Source of the DNA: Rhizophagus sp. LPA8_4_AMF
Taxonomy: Eukaryota; Glomeromycota; Glomeromycetes; Glomerales; Glomeraceae
Reading direction: 5' to 3'
Assembly (NCBI GenBank): GCA_021464525.1
Contig: JADRCO010001052.1
Span: 1-23,154, forward strand
DNA: 23,154 nt
The notes under the pieces: generated by a model
What the model was told of the DNA's origin: nothing
Seen by the model: only the letters and a program-made list of their open reading frames with translations
The model's database searches: none
In this document: piece by piece, positions 1 to 9,089 of the stretch
How the letters are laid out: every line of letters starts with the position of its first letter
Numbering within the stretch: the stretch's first letter is position 1
Translations under genes and position numbers: made by a program

Positions 1-128
1 TATCTTGCAAGATACGGAATTGTGCATTTTTCCGTATCTCAAAATGTATCTAGACATATCTAGACGTATCTCTCAGTATACAAAACATACCTTTCAGTAT
101 AAAAAATGTATCCACTTTTTTTATAGGG
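1..128. repeat. Right half of a palindromic MITE (edge-truncated)
   Basis: This stretch matches the right arm of the complete element at 320-625 with few differences and ends in the same TTTTTTATAGGG terminus. It is also the inverted complement of that element's left arm. The first 14 bases, TATCTTGCAAGATA, are a perfect palindrome, so the window begins at the centre of the hairpin and the other half lies outside. Inside the arm, TATCTAGAC-type words recur every 10-11 bp. No open frame is present. Confidence 0.8.
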
Positions 129-319
129 TAGGTAACCCAAACATCCAGCTTATGGATATCTAAGGGAAGCCAGACTAAGGAGGAAATCCAACTGACCAAG
201 GAAGGTCTTATTTCATACCAACCACTGGCCCAGGTGCACCCATCTGATTGTGACCATGCAAGGCTACACTAATGCTACTATTATTTTTCTAACCCCACAC
301 ATTAGCTGCAGAATCAAGA
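129..319 (-). repeat. G+C-richer segment, possible tRNA-derived SINE piece
   Basis: Base composition is clearly richer in G+C than the surroundings and no long frame is open. On the minus strand, TGGGCCAGTGG (232-222) resembles a pol III A-box (TGGCNNAGTGG). GTTGGATTTC (192-183), 29 nt further on, resembles a B-box (GTTCGANTCC). That order and spacing suit a tRNA-derived SINE. No cloverleaf or oligo-A tail was identified. The segment lies between two copies of the same palindromic MITE and may continue beyond the second one at 626-730. Confidence 0.3.
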
Positions 320-625
320 CCCTATAAAAAAAGTAGATACATTTTTTATACCGAAAGATACGTTTTGTATACTGAGAGATATGTCTAGATACGTCTAGAT
401 GCATCTAGATACATTTTGAGATACGGAAAAATGCACAATTCCGTATCTTGCAAGATACGTGTTGTATATGGAGATACTGAAAAAACGTATCATGTGAGAT
501 ACGGAATTGTGCATTTTTCCGTATCTCAAAACGTATCTAGACATATCTAGACATATCTACACGTATCTCTCAGTATACAAAACGTATCTTTCAGTATAAA
601 AAATGTATCTACTTTTTTTATAGGG
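320..625. mobile_element. Palindromic MITE with arms of about 130 bp
   Basis: The element starts CCCTATAAAAAAAGTAGATAC and ends with its inverted complement GTATCTACTTTTTTTATAGGG less a few changes. The two arms are inverted copies of each other over about 130 bp, with a short asymmetric centre near 455-495. The whole element could fold into one hairpin. There is no coding capacity, so it is a non-autonomous MITE or foldback element. The flanks give AGA on both sides (317-319 and 626-628) as a possible 3-bp target duplication. No transposase family is assigned. Confidence 0.85.
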
Positions 626-734
626 AGATCAGGGCTATGATGTAACAGACAACCATCTAGTTACCCTTCCATAACCCTATATTAGGAATGCAGACCCACT
701 TAAAGCCACAACAGCCTCACGTTTCCTACAAATA
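626..734. other. G+C-richer flank of the MITE
   Basis: Composition resembles 129-319 and changes to A+T-rich DNA at about 730. It is probably the other side of the same host repeat, split by the MITE insertion. No gene or frame is recognised. Confidence 0.3.
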
Positions 735-960
735 GAAAAAAATTATAAGAATGGTACTCTATATTAATTAAAATTTCTTGTAGAATCCAACTGTCAATGG
801 TAAGTAGTATTAAGTCGTTATTATTTATTATCTTTCATAAACAATTTATTCTAATTAATCATAATATATTTAGAAACTATGTTAATTATGAACCAAACTA
901 AAATAGTTATGGAATGAAATTTTATGACTATCTAGATTCCAGAGATTTACTGAGTCACTT
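735..960 (+). pseudogene. Remnant of a plus-strand Myb-like gene (unit 0)
   Basis: The stretch around 748-800 keeps an intron-like acceptor (TTTCTTGTAG), a few bases ending in GTCAATG and a donor GTAAGT. The same framework surrounds exon 2 in the remnant at 3112-3500 and in the intact gene at 7341-8177. The following 80-100 bp (GAAACTATGTTAATTATG and onward) closely parallel 3450-3520. Almost all coding sequence is lost. The identification rests on alignment to the later copies, not on protein sequence. Confidence 0.5.
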
Positions 961-1602
961 TGAAACATTTATTTTCTTATTAAATATATCATTGTCAGAA
1001 TAAGTTTTCAATTTATTTTATTTTCCCTCATATCTGCTGAGTAATTTGCACTATCTCATGAATAATAATTACCAATTTGCCACAAATTTCACATTGCACT
1101 TATTGTAGTCATATGTATTTTTGCTGCTCTATAGAGGTTATTATAATAATTTATATGGCATAATATGAGAAAACTAAAATTTAACCCAAAGTACACTACT
1201 AAATTTAGAACAATTTTTATAATATGAAAAAATGGGACAAAATAAAATATTTTTATCTTATGTAATTTATTTTTAGATTTATTATGGGAAAATGGATTAA
1301 TAAAAAGTCTAATATGTTTGCAAATATTGAACTTAAGAGACAAAAAACGAATTTAAGGTAACTTTTGTCTTAAAACTACATATAATCAATACGTGCCTGT
1401 GGCAGAATTTTAAAATTAAAACGAAATTAATGAAGAAAACTGACCATACATTGAAAATATAATTAAAAATTATGAGTTACATAAAAATTAAATAAAACTA
1501 GTACAACTAATATATATATATATATTCTAATTAAAGGTTATAAAAAAAGAAAATATGAAGATATATAATATATATATATATAAATTCTAATCTAACACTT
1601 AT
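961..1602. other. Intergenic, 3' side of Myb gene A
   Basis: The DNA is A+T-rich and not coding. Parts (about 1060-1135 and 1535-1560) resemble the DNA just beyond the 3' end of gene B (about 4620-4720), as expected if both belong to one duplicated unit. TA microsatellites lie near 1509-1526 and 1566-1582. The minus-strand frame at 1089-1343 has a random, hydrophobic composition and is not called. Confidence 0.5.
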
Positions 1603-2604
1603 TTAATCTAAACTCCTACTTACATCATCTTTATCATTTTCATCTTCATCACTCAACAGGTATCGAAGTGTAAGTTTTTCTTGTTTGTTAGAAGTTCCAA
1701 TTTTATTAACTGGAAAAGCGAGTTGGTGCATTTTTCCAGTTACATTTTCAATTTTGTCTTTATCTTCATTTCTTTTACCTTTAGCCAATCGAATATTACG
1801 TCTTTTACCAGAGTTCCAAACATTTTTAATACTGTTTCGCGAGCGTAATTTACCAATTTTCTCTTTCACCTTATATTGTAAAACCTTCCATGGAATAGGG
1901 CCGTTATTTATTCTCTGATTTTCCACAACCAATTCGTAAATATATTTTATCTCTTCCCGAGAGTAAGGTGAATGGTCAACTAAATAAAGCGATAAAGTCA
2001 ATTCATTACTTCTTAATAAGAAAAAAATAAATAGGATATTTTAAACTTACGTCGAGGGTCAAGTATGTTCCAATAACTAAAATTTACAAAATAAAAAGTT
2101 AATTAATTTATTTTTTTAAAAAAATCACTCATAATAAATGAATTGATAACTTACTAATCACAAATAGCTTTTGAGTCATAGTCATATTTACAACTATCCT
2201 TTAATTTTATAGCCAATTTTTTAAAAGGATTACTAGGTTGTCTTTCCCTTTTTATCCAGTCTTCCATATAATCTTTTATGATTTTCTTACCCTAAGAAGT
2301 AAAAAATTAATATTTTAAGAAAAATGGGAATATTTATAATATTATTTTCATTAAATTTTAAATTTGTTTTATAACATACCTCTTCACTTATTGTTTTATG
2401 TATTCTATTGGAATACTTCCTGAGGGCAACATTCTTTTTCATTTTGCGGACTTTATTTTTTGATTTGCGGTTGCAATCAATGTTATTTTCTTTAAAACTT
2501 TCGTTTTCAGTACTTTCACTTTCTTCAACACTTTTATCGTCATTAATTTTTTCGAGGTCTTTCTTATTGTGTTCAACAATGTCGTTGTCTTTCATTTCCA
2601 TCAT
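1603..2604 (-). CDS. Myb/SANT-like DNA-binding protein A (4 exons, 254 aa)
   Basis: Model: complement of 1603-1979, 2053-2078, 2155-2291 and 2380-2604. Introns are 73, 76 and 88 nt with donors GTAAGT, GTAAGT and GTATGT. Phases join cleanly to a 765-nt frame. Exon 1 (residues 1-75) is acidic, then basic (RKSKNK, KVRKMKK) and may hold a nuclear signal. Residues about 76-129 form a divergent Myb-like repeat ending YYWNILDPR, and residues about 134-190 form a second one, with W160 and IKNVWNSGKRR as the recognition-helix region. The IKNxWNS and WxxxLDPxL signatures are typical of Myb repeats, so a nuclear DNA-binding regulator is inferred. A conserved KMHQLAF and an LTLRYLL tail follow. The start could be either of the two ATGs at 2604 and 2598. 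It faces a decayed plus-strand relative at 3112-3500. Confidence 0.75.
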
Positions 2605-3111
2605 ATGGTCAATATTTTTCTAATAAGTATATTATTTATTGTATATCAATCAATTAATAGAATCAAATTTATAGTGATATTTTTTAAACGAAAATAAAGG
2701 AGGTTTTTACTCTCTATTCTTATAGTTTATATTTAAATTTATCGTTACATAAAATTATCACAACCTGAAACTTTATTTATAGTAAATATATTATTTCAGT
2801 CTTTTATATTAGCTTTTTTTGATTGTTGAATTATAATTACTATATTTGGTATTAAGAACTTTAAAGTTTGTACAAAGAATTTTATCCTTTTTTGATTGTT
2901 GTAATTTGGACAATAAATTTATTCCTTTTTTGATTGTAACTGCCAATCATTATGTTAAAATTGTTCTTGACGAAGAATCTAAAAATTCATCACTAAAATG
3001 TTAAACATAGTTAACTTGTTTCTTGAGTTAATATGATTAATGAATAAAATGTATAAACAGCAACGACTACTTTGATGGATTTTAATATATGTATTTTTTT
3101 TAAAAAAAAAT
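2605..3111. promoter_or_regulatory. Shared divergent promoter of unit 1
   Basis: This lies between the ATG of gene A and the relic ATG at 3112. It holds three copies of a CTTTTTTGATTGT word (about 2813-2826, 2886-2899, 2924-2937). The last runs into TAACTGCCAATCA (2937-2949), which joins a Myb core (TAACTG) to a CCAAT-box-like word. The same order of words occurs upstream of gene B and pseudogene C, so the block has outlasted drift of the surrounding DNA. Function is inferred from conservation and position only. Confidence 0.5.
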
Positions 3112-3500
3112 ATGGGCAAACAAAAAAGTATACATGTATAGACAAAAAAGATAGAAACGAAAGAGTCAAAAATGATAAAAATGGTATTATATATTAATTA
3201 AAATTTTCTTGTAGGATTGATTCACTTCAAAACAAAATTCGTCAACGGTAAGTATGATTTACTTTTTTTTCATAAAACAATTTAGAACATTGCTAAATCT
3301 CACCGCACCAGCATTAGCAAATATTAACGGGCAGAGTTTCATGACATTTTTAATTCTGCCCAAAATTCTACCCTAATTCTGGTATGGTGACAATCACCAG
3401 CGGTGATATTTAGCAATACTCAACGATTTATTCATAACTTTGGTTGGATATTTAGAAACTATGTAAATTATAGACAAAACTCAACTATACAAAATAGTTA
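3112..3500 (+). pseudogene. Decayed plus-strand Myb-like gene (unit 1 partner)
   Basis: The start ATGGGCAAACAAAAAAG matches the ATGGGCAAACCAAAAAAG start of the intact gene at 7341, but the frame stops after a few codons. An acceptor (TTTTCTTGTAG, to 3222) leads into a short exon-2 remnant whose last bases, CAAAATTCGTCAACG, correspond to the intact IRQR codons. A GTAAGT donor follows at once. The next intron contains a 129-bp MITE (3289-3417). After it, TTTGGTTGGATATTTAG marks where the microexon should be. It is clearly non-functional. Confidence 0.65.
3289..3417. mobile_element. Small MITE with ATTGCTAAAT...TCACCGC inverted ends
   Basis: The left end reads ATTGCTAAATCTCACCGC. The right end, inverted, reads ATTGCTAAATATCACCGC, one mismatch in 18. 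An inner inverted pair GGGCAGA/TCTGCCC sits near the middle. There is no coding capacity. It interrupts an intron remnant that has no such insert in the related copies at 790-850, 7640-7711 and 15180-15240, so it inserted after the duplication. A target duplication is unclear (AC on both sides at most). Confidence 0.75.
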
Positions 3501-4754
3501 TGAAATGAAAGCTTTATGTACACTATCCAGATTCATAAACGGAAAAAGAAGTTTTATCCCTCGTATCTGAGTAACCAACAAGTATTTTAACAATGATGCA
3601 AATACAAATAATAAATAAACAAATGACATTTAATTAGTTCATTGTAAATTCCACAATTTATTTTACTGAAAAAAAAAAAATAATAATAATAAATAAATCT
3701 TGTTTAATATAAGAAAATGCTCATAAGCAGCATAATTTACTTTAACAAGTTTAGATTATTTGTGGCTGAGTGAGTCATTCATCTATTTCCTTTCTATTTA
3801 TTGTGAAACAATAAAATAACATATCACTTTGTTTTCATCTGAAAGGAAATAGGTGAATGCCACCAAATTACACTAACCTTTTTTAAAGAAAAAACCGGGT
3901 ATTTTAAATTTCATGCAAAGCTGTTATCATTTATGCAAACCGTTCAGGTCCGAAACATAATCAATTTATTTACATCACGTGACATATATATGTTCAAAAT
4001 CTAATTGGTCGATAAGCATATCTGAAATGCTTAGTAAACGGTCCTACGCTACGCTTCGGATAATTAGTGCATAACGCAGACTCATCGATATTCGAATAGT
4101 AATTTACTGTATGATTACGTAAAAATATGGCTAATTTCACGACAAAAAAAAAAATCATTCCCAAAATTTCGCTTCATAAATAATAATAATTATCGAGAAT
4201 TTGCAAAACATGAACTCTACCCAAGATATTCTAATCCGCCAATGGATCAAACTGAAATTAACTTCAAATCTTTTACAAATTCTTGATAATGCAGGTATAT
4301 CTGATACAAATTTTAATACCTTGAATAATAATTAATACTATTAAGATTGTCAATACTGTACACAAAATACTACATGAAGTTCTTAATATTAGAATAATCC
4401 TTGACCAACTACATGCATCACTTAAGAATTACTTTATCTTTTTAATTCTTCTTTATTCTTTCCTTTTTCTTAAAATTTGGTTTATTTCGCTAGGAAACTA
4501 AAGCTATAATTGTATTTATTTATATTTTTACAAAATTTTATGAATTATTACATGGGTGTAGTTCTAATTACAATTAGGACATTATTACGAAGCAATGGCA
4601 TCCTAGTAATTTGTACTATCACTTAAATAATAATTACCAATTCACATTGTACTTATTATGGTTCACATTCCATATGAATTTTTGCTGTGAAAGTTATAAA
4701 AAGAAAGAAATATAAAGATAAAAATAAGAAGAGCAGCTAAAATAGATTACAAAT
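3501..4754. other. Intergenic between unit 1 remnant and gene B
   Basis: No gene is seen. It contains a foldback hairpin (3776-3859), a slightly G+C-richer patch around 3890-4140 with TCACGTGA at 3975-3982 and CTACGCTACGCTTCGG at about 4043-4058, and an AT-rich tract. About 4560-4720 resembles the 3' flank of gene A. The patch could be an old decayed gene, but no frame longer than about 40 codons with a recognisable motif was found. Confidence 0.4.
3776..3859. repeat. Nested hairpin / short foldback
   Basis: The arms CATTCATCTATTTCCTTTC (3776-3794) and GAAAGGAAATAGGTGAATG (3841-3859) pair over 19 bp with a single mismatch. Inside the loop, TTTATTG and CAATAAA form a second perfect stem around TGAAA. 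It could be a tiny MITE or an RNA hairpin. No flanking duplication was seen. Confidence 0.6.
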
Positions 4755-5825
4755 CTAATACTTATTTAATCTAAATCCATCTTTATTATTTTCATCATCA
4801 TCATTCAACAGGTATCGAAATGTAAGTTTTTCTCGATTGGTAGAAGGTCCAATTTTATTAACTGAAAAAGCGAGTTGGTGCATTTTTTCAGGTACACCTT
4901 CAATCTCATTTTCATTTTTAATTTCACCTTTATCTTCAATTTTATTATCGATTACACTTTTATCTTCAATTTCATTTTTATCTTCAATAGTATTAACTTC
5001 ATCTCTTTCAAATTTAGCCAATCGATCATTCCGTCTTTTACCAGCGTACCAAACGTTTTTGATACTGTTTCGCGAGCGAAATTTACCAAATTTTTCTTTC
5101 ACCTTGGGTTGTAAATCCCTCCATGGAATAGCACCTTTATATATTCTTTGATTTTCCACAACTAATTCGCAAATATATTGTTCTTCTTCCGGGGAGAAAG
5201 ATGAACGGTCAACTAAATAAAACGATAAAAGTCAATTCAATTATTTATAAGAAAAATCATAAATAAAATTTTTTAAAACTTGCCGTTAGGATCAAGTATG
5301 TTCCAGTAACTGAGATTTATAGAATAAAAAGTTATTTTTTTTTTTTTAAAAAAAAAACTACTCGTAATAAATGAGTCGATAACTTACTAATCACAAAGAG
5401 CTTTTGAGTCATAGTCATGCCCACAACTATTCTTTAATTTTTTAGCCAACTCCTTAAAAACATTACTAACATTACTAGGTTTTCTTACCCTTTTTATCCA
5501 ATCTTCCATATAATCTTTTATGATTTTCTTACCCTAAGAAGTAAAAAATTAATATTTTAAGAAACGATGAGAAAATTTATATATAAATTTTATTTTTTTC
5601 ATTAAATTTTAAATTCGTTTCATAACATACCTCTTCACTTATTGTTTTATTTAATCTATTGGTTTTGCGGCCATTGCGAATTTTATTTTTTTTTGATTTG
5701 CGGTTGCAAGCAATGTCACTTTTATTGTCTTCAATACTTTCGTCGTCTTTAACACTTTCATTGTCATCAATTTTTTCAAGGTCTTTCATATTGAGGTAAA
5801 CAAGGTCGTAGTTTTTCATTTCCAT
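4755..5825 (-). CDS. Myb/SANT-like DNA-binding protein B (4 exons, 274 aa)
   Basis: Model: complement of 4755-5212, 5284-5309, 5388-5533 and 5631-5825. Exon order, phases and the 26-nt third exon are the same as in gene A. The third intron has a GCAAGT donor where gene A has GTAAGT, so it is a GC-AG intron or a damaged site. Exon 1 ends TISEE as in A. The first Myb-like repeat is residues about 66-122, ending YWNILDPN. The second is about 127-183, with SFSPEEEQYI, IPWRDLQ and SRNSIKNVWYAGKRR. Between the second repeat and KMHQLAF is an acidic expansion of IEDK-type repeats (about 4905-5000) absent from A. A nuclear regulator is inferred. It shares a divergent promoter region with the plus-strand gene at 7341. 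Confidence 0.72.
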
Positions 5826-6225
5826 TTTGTGGTTAATATTTTATAATAAGAATATTTTTTAATATATATCAATCATAAAATCAAATTTATAATGGTAATT
5901 TTATAAACGAAAATAAAGAGGAAGTTTTTTACTTTCCACAACCTGAAACTTTATTTTACATTTATTGGGCTTTTTTTTGATTGTTAAATTATTACTATAT
6001 TTGGTAGTTTGTACAAAGAATTTAATCCTTTTTTGATTGTTTGATTGTGAAATTGAACAATGAAATTTATTCCTTTTTTGTAACTGCCAATAATCACATG
6101 ACCATTTTTAAAACTACTTCTCCGACAAAGGAACGATGACCAAAATGCTAAATATAGTTAACTTGTTTCTTATGTTATGATTAATTGAAGCCAAAAATGA
6201 ACAGCAATGACTTTGAAGTATTTTA
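5826..6225. promoter_or_regulatory. Promoter block of gene B (unit 2)
   Basis: The order of words matches 2605-3050: CTTTTTTTTGATTGT (about 5970), TCCTTTTTTGATTGT (about 6026) and TCCTTTTTTGTAACTGCCAAT (about 6071-6091). The last contains TAACTG at 6081-6086 and is followed by TCACATGA (6094-6101). GTTAACTTGTTTCTT (about 6157-6171) is also shared with unit 1 (about 3009-3023). Conservation against drift suggests regulatory use. Confidence 0.5.
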
Positions 6226-7320
6226 ATTTTTTTTTAAATTAGTTTATCTATTGTTCTGTTTAAAGAAACAACCTTATTTATGGAAAAAATAATGGATGGC
6301 AATGAATGATCGACCGACCGATCATCAATTTGGTAAAATAATTGCATACTCTTTTTATTTATTTGTCACATTCGGAGTTCTTTATTCCTCAAATAAACAT
6401 ATCACAGGAGTCTTAGTAGATACATAAATAATATTATATGCACAGAATTTTATGGAGAGTTTCTTTTAAAAGCATTTGGAAAATTCCATTGTACAATCAA
6501 GAAAATGAAAAGAATTTAAAGAATTTTATTGTACAATCAAAAGAAGCTTCTATATTTTTTTTTTTTTTTAAAAAAAAAGATGATTTCATCAGGAATTGTA
6601 ATGTTTTACAACAAATTTTTGAGATTGTTGTTTATATAGGAATATTATTATACAAATGACCACGTTGCTGCTGCGGCTGCGGCAAGAGCATAATTTTGGT
6701 AAGACTTCGAACTTGTTCAATGCCATGCTGTAATTACTGTATCATCCCACCGAACTGCGCAGCTGCGGCTGCGGTCCTTGTGTGTGAGGCTTCGGCCTTT
6801 TCCGTCTTTTATTAAAAGTTGATATTTATATTGGAGCTTATAACAATTCCATCCATAGAATTGATTTCGCAGGACAATAGTAATATTATTTAATAATACA
6901 GATATAAGAAATATAAATTCTTTTATTTTATGTTTAATAAAAAGAATTAAGCAGCGAACGTACTGTGGTTTTTAACAAATATCAACAGTATATATATATA
7001 TATTAAAATATTTTACAAATGTGTGGAAGAAATATGTTATATGAATGATTTTATGTTTTAAAATTGAGCAATTGCTTTGGATTTTATCTAGATCGACACT
7101 ATATACATCCTTAAATGGATTATAAGATCCTTACCCCTCTGTTTCAGGATAAATAAGTAAATATCTTGTCATATTTGAAGTGTATTTATTCCATAAATAA
7201 ATATATTACCGGAGTTTGGCAGATAAATAACTAAACGTAGTTAATAAATTTTCCCGTGTTTACATATATTGTTTTAAGTCAAAAAAAATATATAAAATAT
7301 TGAATTGAAGAATTTTATTT
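6226..7320. other. About 1.1 kb of extra DNA between promoter block and gene E
   Basis: In unit 1 the promoter block runs within about 100 bp into the ATGGGCAAAC start. In unit 2 the same two edges (ATTTTAATTTTTTTTT near 6225 and TTTTTTTTCATAAAAAAAAA near 7320) are about 1.1 kb apart. The extra DNA has an imperfect direct repeat near each end (6361-6432 and 7163-7233), two copies of ATTGTACAATCAA 40 bp apart (near 6490 and 6529), a G+C-richer island (6657-6800) and ATGATCG/CGATCAT arms around 6306-6325. It holds no credible gene; the 73-codon frame at 6438 runs through homopolymers and is not called. Confidence 0.5.
6657..6800. other. G+C-richer island with GCTGCGGCTGCGG repeats
   Basis: The word CTGCGGCTGCGG occurs near 6671 and again near 6764, and GGCTTCGGCC follows near 6787. 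Composition differs sharply from the flanks. No tRNA-like fold, known domain or open frame was recognised. It may be a relic of an inserted repeat or gene. Confidence 0.35.
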
Positions 7321-7340
7321 TTTTTTCATAAAAAAAAAAT

Positions 7341-7481
7341 ATGGGCAAACCAAAAAAGAAGCAATCAAAAAAAAGACGATCAAAAAAGATAGAAACAAAA
7401 AAGATTGAATTAGTTCGTATTAAATTTTATTTTTTTTCTTGAGAAAACAAAAATTTCTTGCCAGTTTTTCCAATTCGGTGT

Positions 7482-7518
<37 letters not shown>

Positions 7519-8177
7519 TATTGTAGATTGATAATGAGATTATAAGTGCTATGAATGAATATAGAGCTGTACCCAATTGTTATGTGATGATTAGTAAAAA
7601 AATCAATAAAGGATTTACCCCAAAACAAATTCGTCAGCGGTAAATATTAATTTAATTATATTTAACTCTTTTTTTTTTCGTAAAATTTATTTTATTTTAT
7701 TCATAATTTAGATGGATAAGTCAACTCGATCCACGTCGTAAGTAAATGCTACTTAATTGAAGTTCTTGATTTGATTGTAATTTGATTTTAATTATTTTTT
7801 TTGTAGTTTGTCAATGGCCACTCGATAATAATGAAAAATTTTACATTGTCCATTGGGTTGAAGGATATAAAAATAAGTATCCATCTAAGAATATTAACTG
7901 GAAAAAATTAATTTTAGAGATGAAAATTAAATTCGATAAATTGCGTTCAGAAAGTAAAGTGAAGAATTATTATTCCTCAACGTTAAAACAAAGACAAAAA
8001 AAACAATTGCCTTCAAACGATAACGTATCCATTCAATATAATGATGCTCCAACAACCGTATTACCTTCACCTCAAGATAACAACGTTCTAAAGGACGTAT
8101 CATCTTATCTTGATGATATTGACGTTCCAATAATTAAAGGTTCTGACCGGATAAAAATCCAAAATTTGTTAAATTGA
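7341..8177 (+). CDS. Myb/SANT-like DNA-binding protein E (4 exons, 193 aa)
   Basis: Model: 7341-7412, 7527-7639, 7712-7737 and 7807-8177. Exon 1 gives a very basic 24-residue start (MGKPKKKQSKKRR, likely a nuclear signal). Its donor GTTCGT is weak, so this exon is the least certain part. Exons 2-4 are firm: residues about 25-70 are a Myb-like repeat with GFTPKQIRQRWISQLDPR, and about 74-125 are a second with NINWKKL and KLRSESKVKNYYSSTLKQR. The last Trp of the second repeat is Tyr, as in many divergent Mybs. The 26-nt third exon and both flanking intron phases match genes A and B. The C-terminus ends RIKIQNLLN, resembling the LTLRYLL tail of A. A nuclear DNA-binding role is inferred. Confidence 0.65.
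7483..7518. repeat. T25A11 homopolymer junction in intron 1 of gene E
   Basis: Twenty-five T followed by eleven A lie just before the acceptor TATTGTAG. The T run could serve as polypyrimidine tract. Run lengths in such tracts are prone to sequencing error. Confidence 0.8.
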
Positions 8178-9089
8178 TGAATAATACATTCTAATTAGCT
8201 TGAAAAACAATCATGTCTGTTTCATTGTAGAATATTTAAATTATTATATATTTTAAATCGACAAAATGAAGATTAAGTGCGCTCCAAGTTATTTTAACTT
8301 TTTAAATGTTAAGATTTAATTAATTCAAAATGTGCTTTATATATTCTTAAATTTATATGCTTAAATATTAAGTGCAACAGGGAAAACTAATAAATAATAA
8401 GCCTGCATCCGTGAGTTTACTATATTTATCATCACTTCAAAATCAATCTAGGACACTTTATTTTTATATTTAGTTGTGCACGTTCTTTTCATGTAAAAAA
8501 ATAAATATATTACTTATTTCTTTATACATGTAACTTTTATTATTATTTATAAACCACGATAAAAAAATTTTAAATATAAATTAATATTTTTATTTCTAAA
8601 AAATTAAAAAATGATCAATTTAATAATAAATAAATAAACCTTTTTTGTATAATTTTATTTTACTTGCTTCTAATAAAGAAAATCAATATTTTCTAACTTT
8701 CTAAAAAAATATTACTTAGAGTAATTTAGTTAGTTCAACTTGAAATAAAATTTGTATTGCTATTTGACAGAATAAATTATTTAATAATAATAATAACAAG
8801 TACAATATTATAACTAAATTATTCTCAATATTCTGTATTGTGTTCTTGACTAATCTCAACCAATTCTTTTTTGTCTTATTTTTGTGATTATAAACACCCC
8901 GTAAACCACATGTCCCTAAGAGTATCCATACCGACAGGTTCATACAAATTATGCCGGTAATTTTCAGCTATGTAGCGGTTGGAAAATATATAAGATTTTC
9001 TTTCAATTGTTCTGGATATAATAGAGATTATACAATATATCAACGAGTAAGATAAATATTGATTCTATTAAAAAGACACTTTGAGTAGT
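8178..9089. other. Gene-poor AT-rich DNA after gene E
   Basis: No gene, repeat family or conserved element was recognised. The 75-codon minus frame at 8716-8943 has a plausible-looking start, but its C-terminal half is translated AT-rich repeats, so it is not called. Confidence 0.4.

Noticed and set aside
1089-1343. 84-codon minus frame
   Set aside because: The sequence is Phe/Ile/Asn/Lys-rich as expected from AT-rich DNA, with no motif. The region aligns as 3' flank of the duplicated unit.
1685-1918. Plus-strand open frame across exon 4 of gene A
   Set aside because: It is the antisense shadow of the Myb exon. The same holds for plus frames at 2408-2623, 4837-5151 and 4875-5114, and for the minus frame at 7927-8130 over gene E.
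6438-6659. 73-codon plus frame
   Set aside because: It crosses a T15A9 homopolymer (giving Phe and Lys runs) and has no family features.
1603-8177. Homeodomain mating-type (HD1/HD2) locus
   Set aside because: The head-to-head layout is similar, but the recognition helix reads IKNVWNSGKRR and the linker WxxxLDPR, which are Myb signatures; the homeodomain WFxNxR motif is absent.
8716-8943. 75-codon minus frame starting MNLSVWILLGTCGLRG
   Set aside because: The first 35 residues look varied, but the rest is AT-repeat translation. No splice partner was found. It could be one exon, but support is too thin.
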